A DNA stretch of 64,000 nucleotides from Limimaricola sp. G21655-S1 (lineage in GTDB: Bacteria > Pseudomonadota > Alphaproteobacteria > Rhodobacterales > Rhodobacteraceae). The number at the start of each line of letters is the position of its first letter. The first letter of the stretch is position 1. A model generated the notes under the pieces. The model saw only the letters and a program-made list of their open reading frames with translations. It did not search any database and was not told the DNA's origin. This document shows positions 55,731 through 64,000 of this stretch, piece after piece. The stretch covers positions 1-64,000 of the forward strand of contig NZ_JAPWGO010000004.1 in the NCBI RefSeq assembly GCF_027213785.1, read 5' to 3'. The position numbers and the translations under genes are program-made.

Positions 55731-58297
55731 GCGCGGGCGGCGTGAACATCCCCAAGCCACGCGCCGGGAGATCGACGCCCCGGCTGAACATCCGCAGCGG
55801 CCTTGGCTTCGCGGCGGCGATCCTGCTGACCCTTGTGCTGTCGCTGGGCTGGATTCTCGGCCGGCAGATCCGTGACCTCGAAACCGCGGGCATCGACAAC
55901 ACCCAGTGGACCCTCGCCCAGCTCGAGCTCGAGACCGCGATCTTCGCGCGGGACGTGATCGCCGCGGCACAGGGCGTGCGCGGCAATGCCAGCGGGCTGC
56001 AGCTGCGCTTCGACATCCTGCTGAGCCGGCTCGGTCTGGTGCGCAGCGGCGAGATCGGCCGCGCGCTGTCCGTGCATGAGGGGGTGCCGGAACTGCTGGA
56101 GGCTGTCGATAATTACGCCGACCGGGTCGACGCGCTGTTCGCCAACGGGGCAAGCGTCGCCGATCTGGAGGCGATCTATCAGGAAACACTCGACATTCAG
56201 CCGGTGATGCGGGAGCTGTCGCTCAACGGTCTCGATGTTCTTGCCGAGGATGCGGAGGCCTACCGTCACCAGGTGCGCCGCCAGGCCGAGCTGACCGCGC
56301 TGGCCGGGGGACTGCTGCTGATCCTGCTCGGGGCGCTCTTGCGGCTGATCGACGTGCAGCGGCGGCGCGTGATGGATCGCGACCGGGTGCTGTCGCGCAC
56401 CGCCGAGCGGCTCAACTCGGTCATCGGCAACTCGCTCGATGCGATCGTGGTGGCCGATGAACAGGGCCGGATCGTCGATTTCTACCCCGCTGCCGAGGAG
56501 ATGTTCGGCTGGCGCAAGGACGAGATTCTGAACCAGAACGTGCGCGAAACGCTGGTGACGGCGGAGCGGCGCCAGATCTTCGACGAGCGGCTTCGCAACT
56601 TCGCAGCGAAGGGGCACGAGTATCTGATCGACGCGGGGCGGGTCGAACTCGTCGCCCGGCGGCGCAGTGGCGAAATCTTTCCGATCGAGGCGGTGATCAC
56701 CCATGTCGATGGGCCGGATGCGCCGGTCTTCATCGGTTATCTGCGCGACATCACCGAGCTCAAGGCCAGTCAGGAGCGATTGATCGCCGCGCGCGATACC
56801 GCCGAGCGGGCGGACCGGGCAAAGTCGCGCTTCCTGTCGGTGATGAGCCACGAGATGCGCACTCCCCTCAATGGCATCATGGGGGTGCTGGACCTGCTGA
56901 ACACCTCGACCCTTTCGACCGAACAGCGCCAACAGGTCGGGATCGCCCTGGCCTCGGCCGAGATCCTGCTGCAGCTGGTGAACGAATCGCTGGACATCAC
57001 CCGGATCGAGACCGGCGAAGAGGTGATCGAAACCGTGCCTTTCGCACCGGGCCCGATGCTGCATCGGCTGTTGTCGGTGCTGCGGCCTCTAGCGGCGGAA
57101 AAGGACCTGCCGCTCGAACTCGTGGCCGAGGAGGCGGATCTCGGTCAGTGGTACGAGGGCGATCCGAACCGCGTGGCGCAGGTCGTCACCAACCTGATCG
57201 GCAACGCCATCAAGTTCACCGAGCGCGGCTCGATCACCGTGACGCTCCAGCTCGAGGATGGCGCGGTCGAGATCGGAGTGCACGATACCGGCATCGGCAT
57301 CGCGCCGGAGGATATCGAACGGGTCTTCACCGAATTCGTGATCCGTGCCCGCCCCGAGGGGCGGCAGGGGCGCTCGGACGGTCTGGGCCTCGCGATCTCG
57401 CGGCGGTTGGCCCGGTTGATGTCGGGCGACATCACGGTCGAAAGTACGCCCGGCAAGGGCAGCAGCTTCTACCTGCAGCTACCGCTGAAGAGCGTCGCGG
57501 CCCCGATCGAGGCGCCCGAGCCCGAAGCCGTGATCCCGGCCGCGCCGGGCACCAGCCTGTCGGTGCTGGTGGTCGAGGACAACGCCGTGAACCGCATGGT
57601 GCTGCGCGGCATGCTGCAACAATTCGGGCACGAGATCACCGAAGCGCCGAACGGCGCCGAAGGCGTGGCACTGCTGCGCGAAGAGTGCTTCGATCTGGTG
57701 CTGATGGACTTCGAGATGCCGGTGTTGGGCGGCATCGACGCTACGCGCGAGATCCGCGAATTCCTGCCGGACCGGAACGAGCCCCGGATCATCGGGCTGA
57801 CGGCGCATGGTTCGGCCGAAGCGCGGCTCGCAGGTATCGCGGCGGGGATGAACGAAGTCTATGCAAAGCCGCTGCGCTTGCCGGTGCTGCGCAAGATCCT
57901 CGCCAGCCTTGTCGAGGATCCGCCATCGCCACCGCCGTCAAAAGCGATCGATACGGCGGACATCGACACCGACGCCTTCGACGAAATGCTCGACATGCTC
58001 GGACCGGAGCGGGTGAACCGCGCGCTCGACAGCTTCGGCAGCGAGTGGCGCGAGGCGAGCGCCCGGCTCGCGTCTCGGCCCGAGGATGCCGATGGCGAAA
58101 GCGCGGTCGGCATTCTGCACAAGCTGCGGGGTGGTGCTGCGATGCTCGGGCTCTTCGGTCCGGCGGAGATGCTGGGCGCGCTGGAACTGCGCGCGCCCAC
58201 GCATCTGGCCCCCGAAGAGGTCGCGGAGTTGGAAGATCAGGTGTCCGGAGCGCTCGCGGCGGCACGGTCCCGGATCGAGGCGCGGGTCGAGGCCTGA
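55727..58297 (+). CDS. Hybrid sensor histidine kinase with PAS, REC and HPt-like domains
   Basis: An 856-residue membrane kinase. TM ~26-45 and ~190-209 enclose a periplasmic region of ~145 residues. A PAS domain (~221-340) precedes HisKA with MSHEMRTPLNG (His ~374), the ATPase domain (VAQVVTNLIGNAIKFTERG, DTGIGIAPEDIERVF, GLGLAISRRL), a receiver (~605-725, LVVEDNAVNRMVL, Asp in LMDFEMPVLGG) and a C-terminal HPt-like helix bundle with His in GILHKLRGGAAML (~798). This allows a His-Asp-His relay, probably to the divergent LuxR-type regulator. GTG at 55727 overlaps the upstream stop. Confidence 0.92.
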   Translation: MSAGGVNIPKPRAGRSTPRLNIRSGLGFAAAILLTLVLSLGWILGRQIRDLETAGIDNTQWTLAQLELETAIFARDVIAAAQGVRGNASGLQLRFDILLSRLGLVRSGEIGRALSVHEGVPELLEAVDNYADRVDALFANGASVADLEAIYQETLDIQPVMRELSLNGLDVLAEDAEAYRHQVRRQAELTALAGGLLLILLGALLRLIDVQRRRVMDRDRVLSRTAERLNSVIGNSLDAIVVADEQGRIVDFYPAAEEMFGWRKDEILNQNVRETLVTAERRQIFDERLRNFAAKGHEYLIDAGRVELVARRRSGEIFPIEAVITHVDGPDAPVFIGYLRDITELKASQERLIAARDTAERADRAKSRFLSVMSHEMRTPLNGIMGVLDLLNTSTLSTEQRQQVGIALASAEILLQLVNESLDITRIETGEEVIETVPFAPGPMLHRLLSVLRPLAAEKDLPLELVAEEADLGQWYEGDPNRVAQVVTNLIGNAIKFTERGSITVTLQLEDGAVEIGVHDTGIGIAPEDIERVFTEFVIRARPEGRQGRSDGLGLAISRRLARLMSGDITVESTPGKGSSFYLQLPLKSVAAPIEAPEPEAVIPAAPGTSLSVLVVEDNAVNRMVLRGMLQQFGHEITEAPNGAEGVALLREECFDLVLMDFEMPVLGGIDATREIREFLPDRNEPRIIGLTAHGSAEARLAGIAAGMNEVYAKPLRLPVLRKILASLVEDPPSPPPSKAIDTADIDTDAFDEMLDMLGPERVNRALDSFGSEWREASARLASRPEDADGESAVGILHKLRGGAAMLGLFGPAEMLGALELRAPTHLAPEEVAELEDQVSGALAAARSRIEARVEA

Positions 58298-58319
58298 GCC
58301 CCGCCCGCGCCGCAAGGCC

Positions 58320-59114
58320 CTAGCCTTGGATGCGCGCCGCCATGAGCGCGATCGCCTTCTGGTAGACGCCCGCCGCGTTCCATTCCTGGATCACCCGGAA
58401 ATTCGGCTGCCCTTCCTGGTAGCCGGCGCCCGGCTGCCAGCCTTTCTGGCGCAGGTAATTGGCGGTGGAGGCCATAGCGTCGGTCAGGTTTGTGAGGTCG
58501 ACGCGGCCATTGCCGTCGCCATCCACGCCATAGCGCAGGATGTTGCCCGGCAGGAACTGCGTATGGCCCAGCTCGCCATGCATCGCGCCGATCGAACCGG
58601 GCGAAACCGCGCCGCGATCCACCAGCATCAGCGCCGCCAGCGCGTGCTGCGAGAAGAAATCCGAGCGGCGGCAGTCATAGGCCAGCGTCGCGATCGCCGA
58701 AAGCACATTGCTGTCGCCCATGAAGTTGCCAAAGCCGGTTTCCATGCCGTGGATCGCGATCAGCACGCCCGCGGGCACGCCATACTGGCTCTCGAGGCTC
58801 TGCCAGAAGCCGGGATTGGAGGCGAGCTTCTGGCGTCCCTGCGCGACGATCGTATCGGCGCCACGCACCTGCATGAACTTGTCGAGCGAATAGTCGAAGC
58901 TCTTTTGATTGCGGTCGGCATTGATGGTCCGCTGGGCGTAGCTGGTCTGGGACAGCGCGTTCAGCCCGGCCTGACCCACGCCCTGCGCGGCGGCCTCGGC
59001 AGCGAATTCCTGCTTCCAGCGTTCGAAACCCGAGGCATCGTTGCCGCAGGTTGCAGCGGCTGCGGTGGAGGCGCCGAGGCCCAGCGCGAGAAGGGTGGAA
59101 AGCACGTATCGCAA
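58320..59114 (-). CDS. Lytic murein transglycosylase, MltB/SLT-2 family
   Basis: A 264-residue periplasmic cell-wall enzyme cleaving peptidoglycan glycan strands. Signal peptide MRYVLSTLLALGLGASTAAA. The catalytic Glu is in LIAIHGMETGFGNFMGDSN (~residue 124). Other family blocks are FFSQHALAALMLVDRG, GELGHTQFLPGNILRYGVDGDG and ANYLRQKGWQPG. Shorter than E. coli MltB and without a C-terminal peptidoglycan-binding repeat. Convergent with the hybrid kinase, 23 bases away, and divergent from the HtrA-type gene. Confidence 0.92.
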   Translation of the reverse strand: MRYVLSTLLALGLGASTAAAATCGNDASGFERWKQEFAAEAAAQGVGQAGLNALSQTSYAQRTINADRNQKSFDYSLDKFMQVRGADTIVAQGRQKLASNPGFWQSLESQYGVPAGVLIAIHGMETGFGNFMGDSNVLSAIATLAYDCRRSDFFSQHALAALMLVDRGAVSPGSIGAMHGELGHTQFLPGNILRYGVDGDGNGRVDLTNLTDAMASTANYLRQKGWQPGAGYQEGQPNFRVIQEWNAAGVYQKAIALMAARIQG

Positions 59115-59216
59115 AGGGTAACTCCCGTGAAAATGGCTTCGGCCGCTTGGCGGCCGGGATCACCGCTCCACCTAGCACGAGCCGATGGAGCGGCAATATC
59201 GAGCGAAGGAGCGAGC

Positions 59217-60338
59217 ATGCGCGCCAGCCTTGCCGGGGTGGCATTTGCCCTGATGTTGATCGCGGCCTTTCTGGCCGGACGCTATGCCGTCGAAACGGAA
59301 GCCTCGCCGCCGGAGACGGAGACGGAGACGGAGACGGAGCCGCTGCCGCCGGGCCCGGCCAGTCTCGAGATCGAGGAGGCGCGTACCATCGCGGTGTTCC
59401 GCGCCGCGCGCGACAGCGTCGTGGCGATCACCACCTCGACCCGCATCATCGATCCGTTCACCCGGCGGACCGGCGAGACGCAACTCGGCTCGGGCTCGGG
59501 CTTCGTCTGGGACGCTCAGGGGCATGTCGTCACCAATGACCACGTGATCCAGGGCGCGAGCCGTGCATTGGTGCAGCTTGCCGATGGCCGCTCGCTCGAG
59601 GCGCAGGTGGTGGGCCGCGCTCCGAGCCATGACCTCGCGGTGCTGCGCATCGGGGGCGATGCGCTGCCCGCCCCACTGCCGCGCCCGAAGCCGGGGGAGG
59701 GCGGTCTGGAGGTCGGCCAGTCGGTGCTGGCGATCGGCAACCCCTTCGGGCTGGACTGGACGCTGACCACCGGCATCGTCTCGGCGTTGGACCGCGACCT
59801 GCCCGGCGAGGCGGGGCGCGCGATCAGCGGGCTGATCCAGACCGATGCGGCGATCAATCCGGGCAATTCGGGCGGGCCGCTGCTCGATGCGCGCGGGCGG
59901 CTGGTCGGCGTCAACACCGCGATCTACAGCCCCTCCGGCGCCAGCGCCGGGATCGGTTTCGCGGTGCCGGTCTCGACCGTGGCGCGGGTGGTGCCGCAGC
60001 TGATCGAGACCGGGCGCTACAGCCCGCCCTCGCTGGGGCTGGGCTTCGATGCGCGGATCAACGCGGCGGTGAACCGGCAGGGTCTCCCGGGGGCTCTCGT
60101 GCTCGACGTGGCGCCGGGCTCGGAGGCGGCGCGCGCCGGGGTCCAACCGGCTCGGGTCGCACGCGGCCGGCTGCTGCCGGGCGACGTGGTGATCGCGCTC
60201 GACGGCGAAGAGGTCGAAGGGCTCGACGATCTTCTGGCCATGGTCGACCGGCATCGGCCGGGTGACAGCGTGACGCTGACCCTGCTGCGCGACGGCCGTC
60301 GCCGCGAGTTGACGCTGGAGTTGCGGCCGGGGCGCTAG
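59217..60338 (+). CDS. HtrA/DegP-type serine protease with PDZ domain
   Basis: A 373-residue trypsin-like protease. N-terminal signal anchor (MRASLAGVAFALMLIAAFLAG), then a Glu-Thr repeat linker, then the protease with triad His in TNDHVIQ (~108), Asp in SHDLAVLR (~138) and Ser in NPGNSGGPLL (~216), and one PDZ domain (~265-365). It probably guards periplasmic protein quality from the membrane. AAGGAG precedes the ATG at 59217. The shadow frame from 58086 is ignored. It ends two bases before the convergent small membrane protein gene. Confidence 0.92.
   Translation: MRASLAGVAFALMLIAAFLAGRYAVETEASPPETETETETEPLPPGPASLEIEEARTIAVFRAARDSVVAITTSTRIIDPFTRRTGETQLGSGSGFVWDAQGHVVTNDHVIQGASRALVQLADGRSLEAQVVGRAPSHDLAVLRIGGDALPAPLPRPKPGEGGLEVGQSVLAIGNPFGLDWTLTTGIVSALDRDLPGEAGRAISGLIQTDAAINPGNSGGPLLDARGRLVGVNTAIYSPSGASAGIGFAVPVSTVARVVPQLIETGRYSPPSLGLGFDARINAAVNRQGLPGALVLDVAPGSEAARAGVQPARVARGRLLPGDVVIALDGEEVEGLDDLLAMVDRHRPGDSVTLTLLRDGRRRELTLELRPGR
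59313..59340 (+). repeat. Hexanucleotide GGAGAC repeat in HtrA linker
   Basis: Four copies of GGAGAC (59313-59336) plus a partial copy encode the run ETETETET between the signal anchor and the protease. Because the unit is six bases, slippage would change linker length without shifting the frame. Confidence 0.7.
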
Positions 60339-60339
60339 G

Positions 60340-60822
60340 TCAGCTGTCGTCCATGCCCAGGCTGGCCCCCAGCGCCGCCGCGCAAAGCCCCGCCAGGGCC
60401 AGCGTGCCGAGCACGAGGTCACCACCACCGACCGGCGTCAGCGCCGACAGACCCGGGATCGCGCGATCGACCGCGCCGGGCGCGAAGATCGCGCTCGCGG
60501 CGATCGCGACAAGCAGCAGCGCCCAGACCCCGACACCGTGCAGCGCCGCGACCCGGCGGCGCGTGGCCCCCGACAGCGCGGCGGCGCTCCAGCCCGCCGC
60601 GAACAGCGTCGGCAATGTCAGCAGCGCGGGCCACAGCCCGCTAGGCTCCGGCAGCGTCCCGGCAAGGCCGCGCCACAAAAGCATCAATGGCACCATCAGG
60701 CCGAGGCCGATCAGGCCACCCGTCAAGATCGCCATCCCGGCGATTCGGGTCGTACCGGCGTGAAGAACGGACGAGGAAAGGGTCCCGCGGGTGGACGGGA
60801 TACGATGAAAAGGCTGGGTCAT
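60340..60822 (-). CDS. Small membrane protein of unknown function
   Basis: A 160-residue protein with about four hydrophobic segments: AILTGGLIGLGLMVPLMLLW (~residue 31), ALLTLPTLFAAGWSAAALSG, GVWALLLVAIAASAIFA and LVLGTLALAGLCAAALGASLG. The N-terminal 25 residues are polar. No family was recognised. The ATG at 60822 has AAGGGAG at a normal distance, and codon use looks coding. Convergent with the HtrA-type gene and just upstream in reading order from metG's end; it may be transcribed after metG. Confidence 0.65.
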   Translation of the reverse strand: MTQPFHRIPSTRGTLSSSVLHAGTTRIAGMAILTGGLIGLGLMVPLMLLWRGLAGTLPEPSGLWPALLTLPTLFAAGWSAAALSGATRRRVAALHGVGVWALLLVAIAASAIFAPGAVDRAIPGLSALTPVGGGDLVLGTLALAGLCAAALGASLGMDDS

Positions 60823-60911
60823 GGTAAACTCCCTTGCTGCGCGGCCAGTCTAGCGCAACTCTCGGGAAATCGATCCAGTCCGGATGTATAAGGTGCCGGG
60901 GTTTTTTCTCC

Positions 60912-62624
60912 TCAGCTCCGGATTCCGGCGAAACGCGCGTGCCAGTCGGCGCGCTCCTCGTCGGTGATCTTGCGGAATGTCACGTCCGGCACCGCGAAGC
61001 CATGTCCCACCGGCAGTACCGACAGCGCCTCGGTCACGTTCCCGGGCCAGGCGTCGTCATCGATCTTCATCGCCTCCATCAACTGCGCGCTGGCATCGGG
61101 GATGAAGGGCGCGGACAGCACCGCGTAGAGCCGGATCAGGTTGAGCGCGAGACGGATCTGCATCGCCGCCGCTTCGGGATCGGTCTTGAAGCTGGCCCAA
61201 GGCGCCGCGTCCTGCAGGTATTCGTTGCCCGCGACCCAGATCGCGCGCAGCTCGGCCGCGGCCTTGCGCACCTCGATCGCGTCCATGTGCCCCTCATAGG
61301 CGCGCACCCGGCGCTCCAGATCGGCGATCAGCGCCAATTCGCGGTCGCCATGGGCACCGCCAGCCGGCACCTCCTCGCCGAACTTGGAGCGGCAGAACTT
61401 GGTGACTCGGCTGACGAAGTTGCCGAGCACGTCGGCGAGATCCTTGTTCACCGACTGCTGGAAGTTCTCCCAGGTGAACTCGGCATCCGAGCTTTCGGGC
61501 GCGTGGCTCAGCAGCCACCAGCGCCAGTAGTCGGCGGGCAGCACCTCGAGCGCCTGATCCATGAACACGCCGCGCCCGCGCGAGGTCGAGAACTGGCCGC
61601 CATCATAGTTCAGGTAGTTGAACGACTTGATGTAATCGACGAGCTTCCACGGCTCGCCCGAGCCGAGGATCGTCGCGGGGAAGGACAGGGTGTGGAACGG
61701 CACGTTGTCCTTGCCCATGAACTGCGTGTAGCGCACGTCGTCGGCGCCCTTGTCGGTGCGCCACCAGCGCTCCCAATCCTCGCCCTTGCCCGCATCGACC
61801 CATTCCTGGGCGCAGGCGATGTATTCGATCGGTGCGTCGAACCAGACGTAGAAGACCTTGCCTTCCATGCCCGGCCACTCGGCCTCGCCCTTCCGGACCG
61901 GGATGCCCCAGTCGAGATCGCGGGTGATGCCGCGATCCTGCAACCCGTCGCCGTCATTGAGCCACTTGCGGGCGATCGAGGTGGTCAGCACCGGCCAGTC
62001 GGTCTTGCTGTCGATCCAGTCCGACAGCTCGCCGCGCATCTTCGACTGGCGCAGGTAGAGATGCTTGGTCTCGCGCGGCTCCAGATCGGTGGAGCCGGAG
62101 ATCACCGAGCGCGGCTCGATCAGGTCGACGGGGTCGAGCTGCTTGGTGCAGTTGTCGCACTGGTCGCCGCGCGCGCTCTCGAAGCCGCAATTGGGGCAGG
62201 TGCCCTCGATGTAGCGGTCGGGCAGGTAGCGGCCGTCGGCCTTGGAGTAGATCTGGGTCTCGACCCGCTCCTCGATCAGCCCGGCCTCGTCGAGACGCGC
62301 GGCGAAGGCTTGGGTCAGACGATGGTTCTGCGGGCTGGACGAGCGGCCGAAATGGTCGAAGGAGAGCCGGAAGCCGCGCGCGATCTCGGCCTGCGTCTCG
62401 TGCATTTCGGCGCAGTACTCGGCCACCGGCTTGCCGGCCTTGGCGGCGGCCAGCTCGGCCGGGGTGCCGTGCTCGTCGGTGGCGCAGAGAAACAGCACCT
62501 CGTGACCGCGCCCGCGCTGGTAGCGGGCGAAGAGGTCGGCGGGAAGCTGGCTGCCCACCAGGTTGCCCAGATGCTTGATCCCGTTGATGTAGGGGATGGC
62601 CGAGGTGATGAGATGCCGTGCCAT
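60912..62624 (-). CDS. metG: Methionyl-tRNA synthetase
   Basis: A 570-residue class I aminoacyl-tRNA synthetase charging tRNA-Met. The HIGH motif reads HLGN in [16 protein letters not shown]; the zinc-knuckle cysteines are in [17 protein letters not shown]; the KMSKS loop reads [11 protein letters not shown]. The C-terminal anticodon-binding helical domain is present, but no C-terminal dimerisation (OB-fold) domain. ATG 62624 gives the family start [15 protein letters not shown]; the longer upstream frame to 63992 is a shadow of the aldo/keto reductase. A typical essential gene, single-unit here. Confidence 0.95.
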   Translation of the reverse strand: MARHLITSAIPYINGIKHLGNLVGSQLPADLFARYQRGRGHEVLFLCATDEHGTPAELAAAKAGKPVAEYCAEMHETQAEIARGFRLSFDHFGRSSSPQNHRLTQAFAARLDEAGLIEERVETQIYSKADGRYLPDRYIEGTCPNCGFESARGDQCDNCTKQLDPVDLIEPRSVISGSTDLEPRETKHLYLRQSKMRGELSDWIDSKTDWPVLTTSIARKWLNDGDGLQDRGITRDLDWGIPVRKGEAEWPGMEGKVFYVWFDAPIEYIACAQEWVDAGKGEDWERWWRTDKGADDVRYTQFMGKDNVPFHTLSFPATILGSGEPWKLVDYIKSFNYLNYDGGQFSTSRGRGVFMDQALEVLPADYWRWWLLSHAPESSDAEFTWENFQQSVNKDLADVLGNFVSRVTKFCRSKFGEEVPAGGAHGDRELALIADLERRVRAYEGHMDAIEVRKAAAELRAIWVAGNEYLQDAAPWASFKTDPEAAAMQIRLALNLIRLYAVLSAPFIPDASAQLMEAMKIDDDAWPGNVTEALSVLPVGHGFAVPDVTFRKITDEERADWHARFAGIRS

Positions 62625-62786
62625 GCTGTGCTGCCGTCCTTCGATGCGTCCGGGGCCCCATGTAGCGATCCCGCCCGCCCAAGGCCAGTGCGGCCTTGAA
62701 CGCTTGCCCAGCGGTCCAAGCCGCCCTACCTCTGCGCCTCGCGGACCGGGCGCGTGTGGCCCGGCAGGACGACAGGAAGGCCCCAT

Positions 62787-63827
62787 ATGAAGAAGACCCC
62801 ACTCGGCCGCAGCGGCATCGAGGTCAGCGAATGGTGCCTCGGCACCATGACCTATGGCAGCCAGACCCCCGAGGACGACGCGCATCGCCAGCTTGACATG
62901 GCGCTCGATGCCGGGATCGATTTCCTCGACGCGGCCGAGATGTACCCGGTGAACCCGGTAAAGGCCGAGACGGTGGGCCGCACCGAGGAATTCATCGGCA
63001 ACTGGATCGAGAAGAGCGGCAAGCGCGGCGCCTACAAGATCGCCACGAAGGCCGCCGGCCCCAACCCGGGCTGGGCCCGCGACGGCAAGGGCTATGATGG
63101 TGGCAATCTGCGCGAGATCGTCGAGGGCTCGCTGCGGCGGCTCAAGACGGAGGTGATCGATCTCTACCAGCTGCACTGGCCCGAGCGCGGCCACTACCAT
63201 TTCCGTCGCTACTGGTCCTACGATCCCTCGGACCAGAACGCCGAGCGGACGCTTGCGCATATGGATGAGGTACTCGGAACGCTGAAGGCGCTGGTGGCCG
63301 AGGGCAAGATCCGCGCATTCGGCCTGTCGAACGAGACCGCTTGGGGCACCACCCGCTGGATCGACCGCGCCGCGGCCATCGGCGGACCGCGCGTCGTCTC
63401 CGTGCAGAACGAATACTCGTTGCTGTCGCGGCTCTACGACACCGACATGGCGGAGATGGCGGTGAACGAGGAGGTGCTGCTGCTGGCCTATTCGCCGCTG
63501 GCCTGCGGGTATCTGACCGGCAAGTATCAAGACGGCGTGCCCGAGGGCTCGCGGCTGGCGATCAATGGCGATCTCGGCGGTCGCAAGACAGACCGGGTGA
63601 TCGCGGCGACGCAGGCCTATCTCGACATCGCCGCGCGCCACGGGCTCGACCCGGTGCACATGGCGTTGGCGTGGCAGCGCACGCGGCCTTTCCCGATCTG
63701 CCCGATCTTCGGCGCGACCAACACGGATCAGCTCGAGCGCATCCTCGCGGGACGCGAGGTGGTGCTGTCGGACGAGATGGTGGCCGAGATCGATGCTGCC
63801 CACAAGCAGCACCCGCTGCCCTATTGA
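62787..63827 (+). CDS. Aldo/keto reductase, Tas-like
   Basis: A 346-residue (beta/alpha)8 NADP-dependent reductase of aldehydes or ketones. The catalytic tetrad is Asp and Tyr in [20 protein letters not shown], Lys in [10 protein letters not shown] and His in [11 protein letters not shown]. It resembles Tas and YajO-type proteins by its length and the [12 protein letters not shown] insert. ATG 62787 is the family start. Divergent from metG across 162 bases. Physiological substrate unknown. Confidence 0.9.
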   Translation: MKKTPLGRSGIEVSEWCLGTMTYGSQTPEDDAHRQLDMALDAGIDFLDAAEMYPVNPVKAETVGRTEEFIGNWIEKSGKRGAYKIATKAAGPNPGWARDGKGYDGGNLREIVEGSLRRLKTEVIDLYQLHWPERGHYHFRRYWSYDPSDQNAERTLAHMDEVLGTLKALVAEGKIRAFGLSNETAWGTTRWIDRAAAIGGPRVVSVQNEYSLLSRLYDTDMAEMAVNEEVLLLAYSPLACGYLTGKYQDGVPEGSRLAINGDLGGRKTDRVIAATQAYLDIAARHGLDPVHMALAWQRTRPFPICPIFGATNTDQLERILAGREVVLSDEMVAEIDAAHKQHPLPY

Positions 63828-63888
63828 ACCGAGATCCGCGTCCGGCGCAGCCATGCCCGGGCGTCCCCTGCGACCCGAGGAGGGCACC

Positions 63889-64000
63889 GTGACCGTCACC
63901 ATCCCATCGCGGATCCGCCTCGCGCCCAAGCGGGCGCTCGCGGCATTGCTGTTGCTCTCGGCCTGCGGCGCGGTGGAGCCGCCAGTGCCCACGCCGGTGT
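63889..64000 (+). CDS. Putative lipoprotein, N-terminal part (cut by window end)
   Basis: A GTG at 63889, preceded by GAGGAGGG at 63877-63884, opens a frame that runs off the window. The translation has a basic start ([12 protein letters not shown]), a hydrophobic stretch and the lipobox LLSACG, the signature of a lipid-anchored protein processed by signal peptidase II. Nothing further can be said from 37 residues. An in-frame ATG at 63853 is a less likely start. Confidence 0.6.
   Translation, partial: MTVTIPSRIRLAPKRALAALLLLSACGAVEPPVPTPV

Noticed and set aside
60834-62699. Plus-strand open frame of 621 codons opposite metG
   Set aside because: Shadow of methionyl-tRNA synthetase, which has all class I motifs.

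Overview
The window is GC-rich, gene-dense bacterial chromosome and most likely comes from an alphaproteobacterium of the Rhodobacterales (Roseobacter-type). This is inferred from gene content: a NasTS-controlled nitrate operon, RTX proteins, an Anbu cluster, XdhC with an isoquinoline-oxidoreductase-like enzyme, and a type II dehydroquinase. No rRNA, tRNA, CRISPR array, insertion sequence or phage gene was recognised, so the species cannot be named. The first gene is cut by the left edge and the last by the right edge.

Layout. 1-1401: C-terminal part of an RTX protein. 1922-5859: ATP-grasp / alpha-E / transglutaminase / Anbu protease operon. 5969-7261: RTX protein with a CHRD-like N-terminus. 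7684-14220: a six-gene ebo cluster (eboD-eboE-eboC, inverted eboF, eboA-eboB). 14253-14900: DsbA/FrnE-type oxidoreductase. 15304-18190: GGDEF-EAL protein overlapping a PilZ protein. 18405-19598: glycosyltransferase. 19971-20177: cold-shock protein. 20488-32106: nitrate assimilation (nasT, nasS, antitermination leader, nrtA, nrtB, fused nrtCD, nirB, nirD, nasA). 32214-32651: aroQ. 32695-42239: two RND efflux systems in tandem, one led by a MarR regulator. 42373-47495: XdhC, cytochrome c and a two-subunit molybdenum hydroxylase plus a small acidic exported protein. 47651-48703: a GluR0-like ligand-gated potassium channel. 48874-51904: MpaB-family protein, 4-hydroxyphenylpyruvate dioxygenase, Rieske protein, MarR regulator. 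52146-54320: polar amino-acid ABC transporter. 54345-58297: LuxR-type response regulator, a cysteine-free SUOX-fold protein and a hybrid histidine kinase. 58320-64000: lytic transglycosylase, HtrA-type protease, small membrane protein, metG, aldo/keto reductase and the start of a lipoprotein.

How the genes work together. The nitrate block is a complete uptake-to-ammonium module. Its leader (22321-22416) can fold into two small hairpins, at least one with an A1/G4 hexaloop as ANTAR proteins recognise, and the second overlaps the left arm of a U-tailed terminator, so NasT freed from NasS would let transcription through. The ebo block pairs a sugar-phosphate cyclase with a UbiA prenyltransferase, two metal-dependent TIM-barrel proteins and a phosphodiesterase, which suggests making or moving a small prenylated cyclic metabolite. 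The Anbu block combines a peptide-bond-forming ATP-grasp enzyme with a transglutaminase-like and a proteasome-like protease, which suggests making and breaking a peptide tag or compound. These two blocks, the GluR0-like channel and the kinase with its cysteine-free SUOX-fold neighbour are the least understood parts of the window.
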